Shown one piece after another: positions 24,159 through 33,685 of a stretch of 41,216 nucleotides of DNA. Under the pieces are notes generated by a model. The model made no database searches and was not told the DNA's origin. It was given only the letters and a program-made list of their open reading frames with translations. Position numbers and translations under genes: made by a program. Position 1 is the first letter of the stretch; every line of letters begins with the position of its first letter. Source of the stretch: JBPCRW01 sp050996405 (GTDB lineage Bacteria; Acidobacteriota; Blastocatellia; Pyrinomonadales; Pyrinomonadaceae); assembly GCA_050996405.1 (NCBI GenBank), contig JBPCRW010000132.1, positions 1-41,216 of the forward strand. The letters run 5' to 3'.

Positions 24159-26795
24159 TTAACTGATTTCGTAAGCAAATTTTCCGTCATCGCCGACTTT
24201 GACGTGAACCTTGCCGACACCTTCGCCCGTCGCCATTCTCGATAAAAATTCACCCGACATTTCCGGCAAAAGCGTTCCGTTCAGGATATTTTGAACGTTG
24301 CGCGCGCCCGAATCGACATCGGTGCAGCGTTTTGCGACTGCATCTATGACGCTAGTCTCGTAGGAAAATTGCGCTTTGTGATTCTGGAAAATCCGCTGGG
24401 CGATTTTTTGAAGCTGAAGTTTAATAATCAGCCGTAGAACGTCGTCGGAAATCGGATAAAAAGGCGCGACCGTCATTCTGCCTAACAGCGCGGGCTTAAA
24501 GGCTTTGACAAGTTCCGGTCGAATCGCTTCGAGCAGTGGTTCGGGGTCCGGTTTCGTATCAGGGTCGGCGCAAAGTTTCATAATCGTGTCGGTTGCGACA
24601 TTTGAAGTTAAAAGAATCACTGTATTTTTAAAATCAATTTCGCGTCCTTCGCCATCCTCTAATTGTCCTTTATCAAAAACCTGATAAAAAAGTTCCAGAA
24701 CGTCCGGGTGCGCTTTTTCGACTTCATCGAGCAGCACGACCGAATACGGTTTGCGCCGCACGGCTTCGGTCAAAACGCCGCCTTCGCCGTAGCCGACGTA
24801 TCCCGGCGGCGAACCTTTAAGGCTCGAAACCGTGTGCGCTTCCTGATATTCGCTCATATTTATCGAAACCAGATTGCGCTCGCCGCCATACAAAGTGTCG
24901 GCTAAAGCCAGAGCCGTTTCGGTTTTACCAACCCCCGAAGTTCCGACGAGCAGAAAAACTCCAATCGGACGTTTCGGGTCGGTCAAACCGGCGCGTGACG
25001 TGCGAATGCGCTCGGCAATCGCTTTGAGCGCGTGGTCTTGCCCGATAACTCTTTCTCTCAAAGTGTCCGCCAGATGCAAAACCTGATTGATTTCGTCGGA
25101 AACCATTTTGCCGACGGGAATTCCAGTCCAGCCGGAAATCACTTCGGCGACCGTCTGCCCGTTGACGACCGGCTGCATCAGAGGATTTTCGCCCTGAACC
25201 TGTTTTAACCCGTCGTTTAATTTCGCAAGTTCTTCGCGCATCATATCGGCGTTGCCGTTGGCTTCGCCCGATTCGAGTTTCGTGCGAAAATCGCGGATTT
25301 TTTCAATCAGTTCTTTTTCCTTTGTCCATTGCTCGTTCAGTGCGGCGAGTTTTTCTTCTTCTTTGCCTTTCTTTTCCTTCAGTTCGCCAAGCCGTTCGTC
25401 GTGTTTCGCGCCGGTCGCCAGTTCACGTTCGAGCGAATTTATTTCCGTCGTCCAGTGCTGAATGCGCCGCGTTGCGTCTTCAATTGCGGGCGGCGTTCCG
25501 CCTTGTCCGATGGCGACTTTCGCGCAAGCCGTATCTAAAACGCTGACCGATTTATCAGGCAACTGCCGACCGGAAATATAACGATGCGAAAGTTTTACGG
25601 AATCGACAATCGCTTCGTCCAGAATGCGGACGTTGTGATGCTCTTCCATTTTTTCGACCAATCCGCGCATCATCGCAATGCCTTTTTCTTCGTCCGGCTC
25701 GTCAACTTTGACAACCTGAAAACGACGTGCAAGCGCGGCATCTTTTTCAAAATACTTTTTATATTCTGCCCACGTCGTCGCGGCGATAGTCCGCAGTTCG
25801 CCACGCGCCAACGCGGGTTTTAAAAGATTTGCCGCGTCGTTTTGTCCGGCTTGCCCGCCCGCGCCAATCATCGTGTGCGCTTCGTCAATAAAAAGAATTA
25901 TCGGCTGCGGCGAAGATTTTACTTCGTTAATGACATCTTTCAAACGGTTTTCAAATTCGCCTTTAACACTCGCGCCCGCTTGCAGAAGTCCTAAATCCAA
26001 AGTTCGCAACACAACATTTTTCAATGGTTCGGGAACGTCGCCTTCGGCAATCCGGTTGGCGAAACCTTCAACCACTGCCGTTTTTCCGACACCGGCTTCG
26101 CCCGTTAAAATCGGATTGTTCTGGCGGCGGCGCGTCAAAATATCAATTATCTGGCGAACCTCAAAATCACGTCCGAGAATCGGGTCAATTTTTCCCGCCC
26201 GCGCCTTCGCCGTTAAATCTTCCGTGTATTGGTCGAGAGCTTTTGTTTTTCCCGGAACGCCCGATGCGACCGGCGCGCCGCCCGTTGTCGAACTTTCGTT
26301 CAGTGAAACGGCTTCGCGGTCTTCCGCCGAACCCGCCGTGATGTCGTCCAGTTTTTGCTTTAGCGATTCGACCGAAATCAAATTAAATTCTTTGGAAATC
26401 TCGCGGGCGATTCGCGCCAGACTTTCGTTGTCGAGCAAAGCCAAAATTAAATGCCCGCTTCGCACCCGCGCCGCGCCGAAATCAACCGACGCTAATAACC
26501 AGGCATCCTGAAACCAGCGCGGCAGACGGTCTGAAAGTCCGGGCGTGCGCGTGTTTCCGGTTTTCAAACGTTCAAGCGCGGTCTGCACATCCTTTGTCAC
26601 GCGGTCAACATTGCATTCGTAATGACGCAGAATTTTTTCAAAATCCGTCTCCTGCGCTTCAAGCAGTTTTGCCAGGATATGCTCGATTTCGACATCGTAA
26701 TTAGTGCGCGACAGACACAAACCCGCTGCACCTTCGAGTGCCGCGCGTGTCGTGTCATTTAATCTTCCGATAAGCGATTTCAAATTTACGTTCAT
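24159..26795 (-). CDS. tssH: T6SS AAA+ ATPase ClpV/TssH
   Basis: This 878-aa ClpB-type protein has an N-terminal domain (residues 1-150, EIEHILAKLLEAQETDF). AAA1 has Walker A TGEAGVGKTAV (231-241) and VILFIDEAHTMIG. A short middle domain follows, then AAA2 with GTSGVGKTETAL (about 620) and SVVLLDEVEKAHPDV. ClpV disassembles the contracted TssB/TssC sheath for reuse. The moderate middle domain (a shortened coil near 430-500) and a T6SS context distinguish it from ClpB. ATG is preceded by GGAGAAA. It follows tssG after a gap carrying an inverted repeat. Confidence 0.96.
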   Translation of the reverse strand: MNVNLKSLIGRLNDTTRAALEGAAGLCLSRTNYDVEIEHILAKLLEAQETDFEKILRHYECNVDRVTKDVQTALERLKTGNTRTPGLSDRLPRWFQDAWLLASVDFGAARVRSGHLILALLDNESLARIAREISKEFNLISVESLKQKLDDITAGSAEDREAVSLNESSTTGGAPVASGVPGKTKALDQYTEDLTAKARAGKIDPILGRDFEVRQIIDILTRRRQNNPILTGEAGVGKTAVVEGFANRIAEGDVPEPLKNVVLRTLDLGLLQAGASVKGEFENRLKDVINEVKSSPQPIILFIDEAHTMIGAGGQAGQNDAANLLKPALARGELRTIAATTWAEYKKYFEKDAALARRFQVVKVDEPDEEKGIAMMRGLVEKMEEHHNVRILDEAIVDSVKLSHRYISGRQLPDKSVSVLDTACAKVAIGQGGTPPAIEDATRRIQHWTTEINSLERELATGAKHDERLGELKEKKGKEEEKLAALNEQWTKEKELIEKIRDFRTKLESGEANGNADMMREELAKLNDGLKQVQGENPLMQPVVNGQTVAEVISGWTGIPVGKMVSDEINQVLHLADTLRERVIGQDHALKAIAERIRTSRAGLTDPKRPIGVFLLVGTSGVGKTETALALADTLYGGERNLVSINMSEYQEAHTVSSLKGSPPGYVGYGEGGVLTEAVRRKPYSVVLLDEVEKAHPDVLELFYQVFDKGQLEDGEGREIDFKNTVILLTSNVATDTIMKLCADPDTKPDPEPLLEAIRPELVKAFKPALLGRMTVAPFYPISDDVLRLIIKLQLQKIAQRIFQNHKAQFSYETSVIDAVAKRCTDVDSGARNVQNILNGTLLPEMSGEFLSRMATGEGVGKVHVKVGDDGKFAYEIS

Positions 26796-26836
26796 AGTTT
26801 TTCTCCATTTTGCCCCAATACTTTAAGAAAATTTTC

Positions 26837-27025
26837 ACCGCCGAGACGCGGAGACGCAGAGAGATTTTGAAAGTTGTTGACAATCCGCTTGAGTCCGTAT
26901 TTCAAAATCGAAAATCGCGCAGCCGATAATTCTCTCGGTTATTTTATCCTCAAATACCTGTCCGAAAGACATTGTTGTTTTTACCACTTACTTTGTTTTT
27001 CTCTGCGTCTCCGCGTCTCGGCGGT
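26837..27025. repeat. 25-bp perfect inverted repeat between tssG and tssH
   Basis: ACCGCCGAGACGCGGAGACG (start of the 25-nt arm 26837-26861) has an exact reverse complement at 27001-27025. The arms flank about 139 nt and stop 6 nt short of the tssG stop codon. The word is shared with the 13382-13521 element. Confidence 0.8.
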
Positions 27026-27031
27026 TCAAAA

Positions 27032-28036
27032 TCAAATCTGTAAAATTATCTGCTCATCATCATTTTTAAACGGCTTGGTTTTCAGAAACGAAGTCCAGCC
27101 GAGCATCGGGCGGCGTTTGGCGCGCGTGGTTAAAATTGTGCCGGGAACTTCTTTGGCTTTTAATCTTAATTGAACATCGAAATCGAATTCTTCGCCGACG
27201 ATAAAGCGAATCATTTCCTGCATCGGTTTGTAAGCCGTGCCGTTCGGCAGAAACGCTTGAAACTCTTTAAAGCCCAACGTGCCGAAAACGACTCGAAATT
27301 TAGACTGGTCGTCCCAGACCTTTGTGCCGACGACTGTATTCATTCCCAAACGACTGTTCGCCAGCCCAAGCCGCGTAATGCTTTCCGCGTCCAGCGCGAG
27401 CCATTGACCGGAAAACTGTCTGACTTTTGCCGGAACATTAAAATAATCGGACAAAACCTGTTCGAGCGCGACTGCCGAGTGCGGTTTCTGCGCGACGAGT
27501 CCGGTATATGGCAAAAGCGATTCGTCGTCTATAAAAAGTTTGCCGTGCAGACTGCCCGTGCCGAGTCCCGCAAAATCAAACAAGTATTCGGTAAATTCAT
27601 CATTCCCGCGTTCATACTGCACCGGAAAACGATATTTTTCCCACGCCCGAAAAAAAAGCGAAACGGCGCGATGCGTAAAAATATCGAGAAAGGCGTGCAG
27701 CCCCGTATCGCGGTAACGAGCGCGTTCCATAACCAGTTCCGTGTAATGCGTCGGCAAAACTCCGAGCGCGCCGACCATTCCCATAAAATTAACAAACATT
27801 TCGAGTTTCGGCGCGTCGGCAAACTCCTCGACCCGTTCGTTAATTTCGTAAATCTGGCTCGCCGGAAAATTAATTGTCGCGCGCGCGCGACACCGCACGA
27901 CTTCGTTTGACGGCAAAGGCTCGCGCCCTACCGCCTTGCGTTCGGGGAAAATCTTTTCGAGCAGCCGCACGGCTTGAAAAAATTCAAACCGAAACGGCTC
28001 TTCAAAAAGTTCTTGATTCAATGGTTTTTCGCCCAT
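27032..28036 (-). CDS. tssG: T6SS baseplate protein TssG
   Basis: This 334-aa protein has the TssG/VasB pattern: FRFEFFQAVRLLEKIFPERK, FPASQIYEINE, MFVNFMGMVGALGVLP THYTELV, then AFLDIFTHRAVSLFFRAWEKYRFP and GQWLALDAESITRLG. With TssE, TssF and TssK it makes the baseplate wedge around VgrG. ATG is 6 nt after the stop of the hydrolase, so it is coupled to that gene. Length and motifs are normal. Confidence 0.95.
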   Translation of the reverse strand: MGEKPLNQELFEEPFRFEFFQAVRLLEKIFPERKAVGREPLPSNEVVRCRARATINFPASQIYEINERVEEFADAPKLEMFVNFMGMVGALGVLPTHYTELVMERARYRDTGLHAFLDIFTHRAVSLFFRAWEKYRFPVQYERGNDEFTEYLFDFAGLGTGSLHGKLFIDDESLLPYTGLVAQKPHSAVALEQVLSDYFNVPAKVRQFSGQWLALDAESITRLGLANSRLGMNTVVGTKVWDDQSKFRVVFGTLGFKEFQAFLPNGTAYKPMQEMIRFIVGEEFDFDVQLRLKAKEVPGTILTTRAKRRPMLGWTSFLKTKPFKNDDEQIILQI

Positions 28037-28042
28037 TACTCT

Positions 28043-30196
28043 TTATCGCGTCTTCACCAAAACGCTGACGTTTGTCGGATATTTCGCGCTGTGAAAAATC
28101 CTCTCGGTCGCCGCCTGAAAATCCGCGTCTTTTGCCAGAAAAATATTCGGCACGAATTTTTGCGGGTTGCGGTCGTAGAGCGGATACCAACTGCTCTGAA
28201 CCTGCATCATTATTCGATGACCTTTTAGAAAAGCATAGTCGTTGCCGTGCAAATCAATTGTATATTCGTCCGTTTCGTTCGGCGTAATCGCTTCCGGTCG
28301 TTCAAAACTTTTACGGAAACGCCCGCGAAAGATTTCGCCAACGACCATCATTTGATAATTCGCTAGTTTCCCGTCCGGCGGATAAACGTCAACCAATTTA
28401 ACGACCCAATCGCTGTCCGTTCCCGATGTCGAAGCGAAAAGATGCGCGATGATGTCGCCCGAAATTGTCACGTCTTCGGTCAAAAGTTCAGTTTGCCAGC
28501 TTAAAACGTCTTTGCGGTTTTTTAGAAAACTCTGGTCTTGCGCGAGCCACGTGTACCAATGCGAGCCGTTCGGGTCGTAAGTCGCTTCAATCGGATGTTT
28601 GCGATACGGCACGGGACTGGACGGGTCGGAAACATAACTGTCAAATTCGTTATTATTCTGCGCCGGTTTTTCAAACGAAAGTTTTCCGTCCGCGTGCAGA
28701 TAAAGATTGCGCGGCTCAACATTTTTGCGCGGCGACCACGCATCGTAAGTCATCCAGCGATTTGTGCCAGTTTCAAAAACGGTCGCTTCGGGCTGCTTTA
28801 AATTTCCTTTGCCTTTCAAATAGTAAGCAAAAAATGGGGCTTCGATTTCCTTGCGAAAATACTTGGAAGTGTCGCTGCCGAAATCAACATCCGCTAATTT
28901 TCGCCCGCGCCCGTGCCAGCCGCCGTGATTCCAAGGTCCTTCGACCAGAAAGACGAGATGATTTTTATCAGTTTTTTCGAGTGCCTGATATGTCGCCAAC
29001 GCGCCGAACAAATCTTCTTGGTCCCACCAGCCGCCGACCACCAGAGTTGGCACGGTCGCCGTCGGAACATACCGCTCGGCGGCAAGACGCTGCCAGAAAG
29101 AATCGTAATTCGGATGCGCGACAAAATTATTCCACGTCGGGAATTTGCCGCCCGTCTGCATCGTTACGCCCGCCAAAGTTTTCAGTCCCAGATACCAATC
29201 GTAAGCGTCGGTTTTACCGAAACTCACGTCTTCAAAAGTTTTCGACGATTCCATTGATTTGACGTATTCGTAACCGTAACTTTCACGAAACGCGCCGTTG
29301 TGAAAAAAATCGTCGCCAATCCAGGTGTCGGTCATCGGAGCTTGCGGCGAGACGGCTTTCAGCGCGGGATGCGGGTCAATCAGCGCGACGGTCGAAAGCC
29401 AGCCGTCGTAGGAAACGCCCATCACGCCGACGCGCCCGTTATTTTTCGCCACATTTTTGACAAGCCAATCAATCGTATCGTAAGTATCGGTTGATTCGTC
29501 GGTTGATTTCGCGTCCGTTTTATCGCGCGGCGGGCGATTCATTACGAACGAGCCTTCCGATTCGTAGCGTCCGCGAATGTCTTGAAAAACAAAAATATAA
29601 CCGTCGGCGACAAGTTCTTTTTTGGCGGCATTAACCGTGTTGGAAGTATTTTCCTTCACGCCGTAGGGTGTTCGGTCAATGATAATCGGAAGCGGCTCGG
29701 TTTGATTCTGCGGCGCGAGAATAACCGTGTGAAGGCGCACACCGTCGCGCATCGGAATCATTTGCTCGCTTTTAGTGAACGCGACGCTTTCGTCTTTGAT
29801 ACTCTGCGGCTGGTCGCTGATTTTCCTTGCGGTAAAATCTCTGCCGCCTTGATGAAGAACGATTGAAGTAACTTTACCGTTTGCATCACGAACAAAATTT
29901 ACATTTGCCGCAAAATCTTTGACAAAAAATTTGGTTTCCGACGACGGGAAAATTTGAAATTTAGGCTGGTCGGCGGCTTGTGCGTAGAATTTATCGCCGT
30001 CGCGGAAAAAAGAAATGATTAAATCCGGCTGCTCGGCATTCTGATACTGACCCGTGTAAGCGTCAAAAATTTGCGGATTGATTTTTATCTCGCTCGGCGC
30101 GTTCGCGTTCTGCGCGACGATGCGCGGCGACTGCCAGGCGAAAACCAATCCGATGAGAAAAATGATTTGAACGAAACTACCGCGAAGATTTTTCAT
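28043..30196 (-). CDS. Secreted DUF3471 + CocE/NonD (X-Pro dipeptidyl peptidase S15) hydrolase in the T6SS locus
   Basis: This 717-aa protein has a signal peptide (residues 1-29, hydrophobic, ending VAQN). A DUF3471-like domain spans ~35-135 (FDAYTGQYQN, KFYAQAADQPKFQIFPSSET, GKVTSIVLHQGG). An S15 alpha/beta hydrolase follows with DRTPYGVKE, the nucleophile Ser in MGVSYDGWLS, and GPWNHGGWHG carrying the probable His. A PepX C-terminal jelly-roll domain is near 480-710. Relatives cleave Xaa-Pro peptides, cocaine esters or glutaryl-lactams. It lies between tssF and tssG, with 6 nt to tssG, so it is in the operon. Its signal peptide argues for Sec export rather than T6SS delivery. Whether it is cargo, a wall or matrix processing enzyme, or an accidental insertion is open. 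Confidence 0.88.
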   Translation of the reverse strand: MKNLRGSFVQIIFLIGLVFAWQSPRIVAQNANAPSEIKINPQIFDAYTGQYQNAEQPDLIISFFRDGDKFYAQAADQPKFQIFPSSETKFFVKDFAANVNFVRDANGKVTSIVLHQGGRDFTARKISDQPQSIKDESVAFTKSEQMIPMRDGVRLHTVILAPQNQTEPLPIIIDRTPYGVKENTSNTVNAAKKELVADGYIFVFQDIRGRYESEGSFVMNRPPRDKTDAKSTDESTDTYDTIDWLVKNVAKNNGRVGVMGVSYDGWLSTVALIDPHPALKAVSPQAPMTDTWIGDDFFHNGAFRESYGYEYVKSMESSKTFEDVSFGKTDAYDWYLGLKTLAGVTMQTGGKFPTWNNFVAHPNYDSFWQRLAAERYVPTATVPTLVVGGWWDQEDLFGALATYQALEKTDKNHLVFLVEGPWNHGGWHGRGRKLADVDFGSDTSKYFRKEIEAPFFAYYLKGKGNLKQPEATVFETGTNRWMTYDAWSPRKNVEPRNLYLHADGKLSFEKPAQNNNEFDSYVSDPSSPVPYRKHPIEATYDPNGSHWYTWLAQDQSFLKNRKDVLSWQTELLTEDVTISGDIIAHLFASTSGTDSDWVVKLVDVYPPDGKLANYQMMVVGEIFRGRFRKSFERPEAITPNETDEYTIDLHGNDYAFLKGHRIMMQVQSSWYPLYDRNPQKFVPNIFLAKDADFQAATERIFHSAKYPTNVSVLVKTR

Positions 30197-30245
30197 AGCG
30201 TAACTCCGATTTTAGAAATAAGACTTTCTAAAAATGCGGAAACAC

Positions 30246-30293
30246 GCACGTAGTAAGTGTGTTCTTTTGAACCTCTGCGCCCTTACTTCGTGC
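30246..30293. repeat. Imperfect 12-bp inverted repeat with 'gcacgtagtaag' arms
   Basis: GCACGTAGTAAG (30246-30257) and CTTACTTCGTGC (30282-30293) pair with one mismatch. It fills the 116-nt gap between tssF and the hydrolase gene, and looks like a REP-type element rather than a terminator, as no T run follows. Confidence 0.55.
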
Positions 30294-30312
30294 GGGCTTC
30301 TGCATAAATGAT

Positions 30313-32205
30313 TTAAAGCAAAACCTGTTCGCCCGCGCGCGGCGCAAAGCGTTTAATTACGCCTTCGCGCTGTTTTGTTTTCAGCACGGTTTGATTAAAG
30401 GAATTCAGCGACACATACAGCCCGAAAAAATTTTCCAGCACGCAGGCGAAAAGATACATTCCGCTGCCGACAAACTGTTCTTCGTCAAATTCCAGCGTCG
30501 TTTCCATTCCGCGCACAAATCCCGCGCCCGTGCGCTGACCGATTTGCCTGACGACTTTTCGGCTCTCGATTCCTGTAATTCCCAGAATCTGTTTGCGCGT
30601 TGCTGAAGAATCGTTGAAATTATAAAGCTGAAGAATTTCCTGCAACGCTTCCGGCACGCCGTTTTCGTTTCCGACCAGCGATAAATGATTTAAATTTAAA
30701 TGCGAAATCAGCCGCCACTGCGCCGCTCTGCGCTGCGGCGGGCGAATCGTTTCGGTTGGCTTGGTCAAACATCTGACACGCGACAGCAGCGCAACGCCTT
30801 CGACTTCAAAATCACCTTCGCGCCCGCCGAACGGCAATCTCGCCGGTAAATCTCGATTGGTGCAGGTCGTCTTCAGCGTGATTACTTCCGCCGCCGGAAC
30901 TCGCGGATTAAAATTCATATCCACGAGCGTCAAAAACATTTCCGTGCCATCGTCGTCGGGTCGCTGCGACTGCCTGCGCGTCGCATACCAGAAAACTTTT
31001 TCCATCTGCTCGCCGTAGGCATGGCGCAGAGAATAAAACGGCGAAAACGCTCGCGTCGCGTTCGTGCGCGGGTCGGTTGTCGCAACTGTGTCAATCGAAT
31101 AAACTTCGGTCGTCATCTGACGGTGAACGTCTGGGATGACGTGATATTCGTATTTCTGCTGCGACAAGTAAATCGGATCAGCCGTCTGCGTAAAAAGATT
31201 GATAATCGGCGCGCAGCCCAAACGAAACGTATCCGTCGTCACCGGCGCGCGCGGCGGCGTGATGTCTTTTAAATGAATATAAATTTCAAACTGCGAACCG
31301 AATTTTCCGGCAATCGCATGGTCAAGCCCGTGAACATCGAAAAATGAAAATTTATAGGGAAACGCGAAATACTCGGTCAGCAGGCGGTATCCGGCAAAAG
31401 AACGTTTTGAATACGGCAGCATCCCTTCGGATTCTTCAAACCCGACCTGTCTAATCGAATCGGGCGGCAAAATAACCGGCTTCGGCAGATTCATTTGATA
31501 ATTGAACACCGAAGCGGTCAGCGTCATTTTGTCAGCCGGAAGTTCTTTGGCGCGAAATTCCAGCGCGCTGCAATGATTGAAAATCAATTCGTAAAGCGGA
31601 AAAATCAATTGCGGGTCGCCGTTTAGATAAAAGCGCAGAAATTCGGGCGGTTTGCCTGTTTCTCCGACCTTCATTTCCGACAAAGCGGCATCGCCGAAAC
31701 AGCGCAGACCGATACGGATAAAGGCATCCGCCATTTTTCCGCGAGCATCAACCGGCGCGGCGGATTCTAAAACAGCCGACTGAATCTCCATCGGAAACAA
31801 ATATGTGTCGTAACAGGTTTGGAAACGGCAGGGCGTGCCGTCAACAGGACGCGAATAAAGTTTTGCCCGGCGCGAGATTTTCTGGACATTGGTTAGTTTA
31901 TCGTTTGGCGAGCCGTAGCCGAATTGCGCGATTGCCATCGACGGAATCGGCGCGAGATAATGCGGATACAGAACGTTTAAAAAAGATTCGGTGATTTCCG
32001 GAAGCTGGTCGTCGAGTTTTAGCTGTGCGCGTCCGGTTAAAAATGCCACCGCTTCGATAATGCGCTCGACGTGCGGGTCTTCGATTTTTTCTTCGTCGAG
32101 CAGCAGACGCGCCGCAACTTTCGGATATTTCCGCGCAAACTCCGCTCCCATTTTCCGCAGAAAAACCAGTTCGCGTTCGTAATATCCTAAAAGTTCATCG
32201 CGCAT
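30313..32205 (-). CDS. tssF: T6SS baseplate protein TssF
   Basis: This 630-aa protein begins with the TssF signature MRDELLGYYERELVFLRKMG, then RKYPKVAARLLL, DPHVERIIEAVAFLTGRAQLKLDD and LPEITESFLNVLYPHYLAPIPS. The length is normal. It pairs with TssG in the (TssF)2-TssG wedge. It lies 71 nt downstream of tssE; the next gene downstream is the hydrolase, not tssG as usual. Confidence 0.96.
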   Translation of the reverse strand: MRDELLGYYERELVFLRKMGAEFARKYPKVAARLLLDEEKIEDPHVERIIEAVAFLTGRAQLKLDDQLPEITESFLNVLYPHYLAPIPSMAIAQFGYGSPNDKLTNVQKISRRAKLYSRPVDGTPCRFQTCYDTYLFPMEIQSAVLESAAPVDARGKMADAFIRIGLRCFGDAALSEMKVGETGKPPEFLRFYLNGDPQLIFPLYELIFNHCSALEFRAKELPADKMTLTASVFNYQMNLPKPVILPPDSIRQVGFEESEGMLPYSKRSFAGYRLLTEYFAFPYKFSFFDVHGLDHAIAGKFGSQFEIYIHLKDITPPRAPVTTDTFRLGCAPIINLFTQTADPIYLSQQKYEYHVIPDVHRQMTTEVYSIDTVATTDPRTNATRAFSPFYSLRHAYGEQMEKVFWYATRRQSQRPDDDGTEMFLTLVDMNFNPRVPAAEVITLKTTCTNRDLPARLPFGGREGDFEVEGVALLSRVRCLTKPTETIRPPQRRAAQWRLISHLNLNHLSLVGNENGVPEALQEILQLYNFNDSSATRKQILGITGIESRKVVRQIGQRTGAGFVRGMETTLEFDEEQFVGSGMYLFACVLENFFGLYVSLNSFNQTVLKTKQREGVIKRFAPRAGEQVLL

Positions 32206-32276
32206 TGATAAAAATTATTTTTAGTTGATAAAGCAGACAAATATTCGATTCCGCCCGTTTTTGATTGCCGCTTAAT

Positions 32277-32762
32277 TTATTTTTCCTTGACGGAAAATTC
32301 GCTGCTTCCAGACTGAAAAACCGTGTCGAAAGAAATCGGTTCGGGTGTCGGCTCGACATCGAGACGCGCGTCAATCCGAAATCTTAACACTCGTTCAATA
32401 GTATTAGACGGTTCGAGCGTGACTTTCAAATCGAGAAAGCGCGGCTCGAAAATTTTGATTGCCGTTTCAATTTGTTTGACCAGCCGTTTTTGTTCGGTCG
32501 AGTTTTTCGCGCTCGCGCCGGTAAAATCCGGCAAACCATAGGCGGCGACCGATTTGTTTATTTCTTCCAGATTGTCGGGAATATCTCCGATATATCGCCG
32601 CGTATTCAAGAGCCATTCCAGGTCGCGCCGGACCGATGCCTTCAGTTCGCGCAAAGATTTGGAACGCGATTTCGGGGCTTCGGTCGAAAGATTCGGCTCA
32701 AAATCCAGTAGGCGGTCAAGCACCGAAGGCGTAATGCGAATTTCATTGTCGGCGCGCGGCAT
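32277..32762 (-). CDS. tssE: T6SS baseplate protein TssE (gp25-like)
   Basis: The 161-aa protein starts at ATG 32762: MPRADNEIRITPSVLDRLLD. It then has SLRELKASVRRDLEWLLNTRR, YGLPDF and IETAIKIFEPRFLDLKVTLE, ending with RFRIDARLDV. That is the gp25/lysozyme-like wedge protein fold. Upstream, the frame continues to 32903 but that part has no family match and ribosome sites are poor, so the start is uncertain. The gene lies between hcp and tssF. Confidence 0.9.
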   Translation of the reverse strand: MPRADNEIRITPSVLDRLLDFEPNLSTEAPKSRSKSLRELKASVRRDLEWLLNTRRYIGDIPDNLEEINKSVAAYGLPDFTGASAKNSTEQKRLVKQIETAIKIFEPRFLDLKVTLEPSNTIERVLRFRIDARLDVEPTPEPISFDTVFQSGSSEFSVKEK

Positions 32763-32993
32763 ATTTTTAAAATTTAACGTCCGATTTTCGACCGGCGGTT
32801 TCAGACAATTAACCGCAGAGATTTTGTAACTGCCGGAAACTATTGAGAACGAAACTTCCAGTTCTCGGTTTTTGACAGACAAGTGTAAAAATCTCTGCGG
32901 CATAACTTGCAGAACCGCCAGCCGTTGAACACTAAGATTTGTCGTCCGTCTTTTTCAAAAAATGGACTGACGACAAATCAGCACAAAATACAA

Positions 32994-33482
32994 TTACGCG
33001 CCGCCCGCATTTGTTTTGACATCCCAATGAAAGTTGACCGGTCCGTCAAGCGTTCCGTCTTTCTTCTGCGCTCTGTATTGATATTCGATTTTCGAGTAGT
33101 TGAAAGAACACTGCTCGGTTCCTTCCATTTCGCCGCCGCTGCCGCCGGTTTGATAGGTTGAAATCAAAACGTCCGAGAATTTAATTTTAAGAAATTCCTG
33201 TTGTTCCTTACCCGCTTTGCGAAGCGTCAAAAGACATTCTGGAATATGCGTTCCGTTTGACATCGCCAGGATAAGTTTCGGCGTTGCCTTGTTGACCCGC
33301 ATCGTAAAGTTAAAATCCTGCATGCTGACTTTGCCCGCGCCGCCGCCGCCGCCGTATGCCATTGACCCCGCCTGCGACGCGCCCCAAGACCAAGACAAAA
33401 GATCTATTTCGTCTTTGTGTTTAGCGTCCTGACTTTCACCCGGAATATCTTTGATTTTCAAGAAATAATCTACTGATGCCAT
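32994..33482 (-). CDS. hcp: T6SS tube protein Hcp
   Basis: The 162-aa protein has the Hcp pattern MASVDYFLKIKDIPGESQD, IDLLSWSWGASQAGS, VSMQDFNFTMRVNKATPKL, LLTLRKAGKEQQEFLKIKFSDV and CSFNYSKIEYQY. It stacks as hexameric rings that make the inner tube. A Gly-rich loop (GGGGGAGK) is present at residues ~44-51. GGAGA precedes the ATG. It follows tssC after a 203-nt gap with a 23-bp hairpin, which could let hcp be expressed separately from the sheath genes. Confidence 0.96.
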   Translation of the reverse strand: MASVDYFLKIKDIPGESQDAKHKDEIDLLSWSWGASQAGSMAYGGGGGAGKVSMQDFNFTMRVNKATPKLILAMSNGTHIPECLLTLRKAGKEQQEFLKIKFSDVLISTYQTGGSGGEMEGTEQCSFNYSKIEYQYRAQKKDGTLDGPVNFHWDVKTNAGGA

Positions 33483-33606
33483 ATTTTCTCCTTTTGTTTT
33501 AGTTGATATTTGATTTAGCTCTTTTTCGTTCGAGCGTGGTTTGTTTTATCACACTGCTAAGACGCGAGCATCTGATGTTTTTGCAATGCCGCGAGAATTT
33601 TTTTCA

Positions 33607-33673
33607 TCGCCGACGGCAGATGAGACGGTTCAAAAACATCAATCGATTTGACCGTCTCATCTGCCGTCGGCGA
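33607..33673. repeat. Perfect 23-bp GC-rich hairpin between tssC and hcp
   Basis: TCGCCGACGGCAGATGAGAC (start of the arm 33607-33629) pairs exactly with 33651-33673 around a 21-nt loop. The minus strand has no T run right after it, so it is not a standard terminator. It could stabilise the hcp mRNA, act as an RNA-processing site, or be a palindromic repeat. Confidence 0.85.
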
Positions 33674-33685
33674 ATCCTGAAATCA

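Noticed and set aside
32763..32903. N-terminal extension of TssE
   Set aside because: No similarity to gp25 proteins and poor translation signal, although it cannot be fully excluded.
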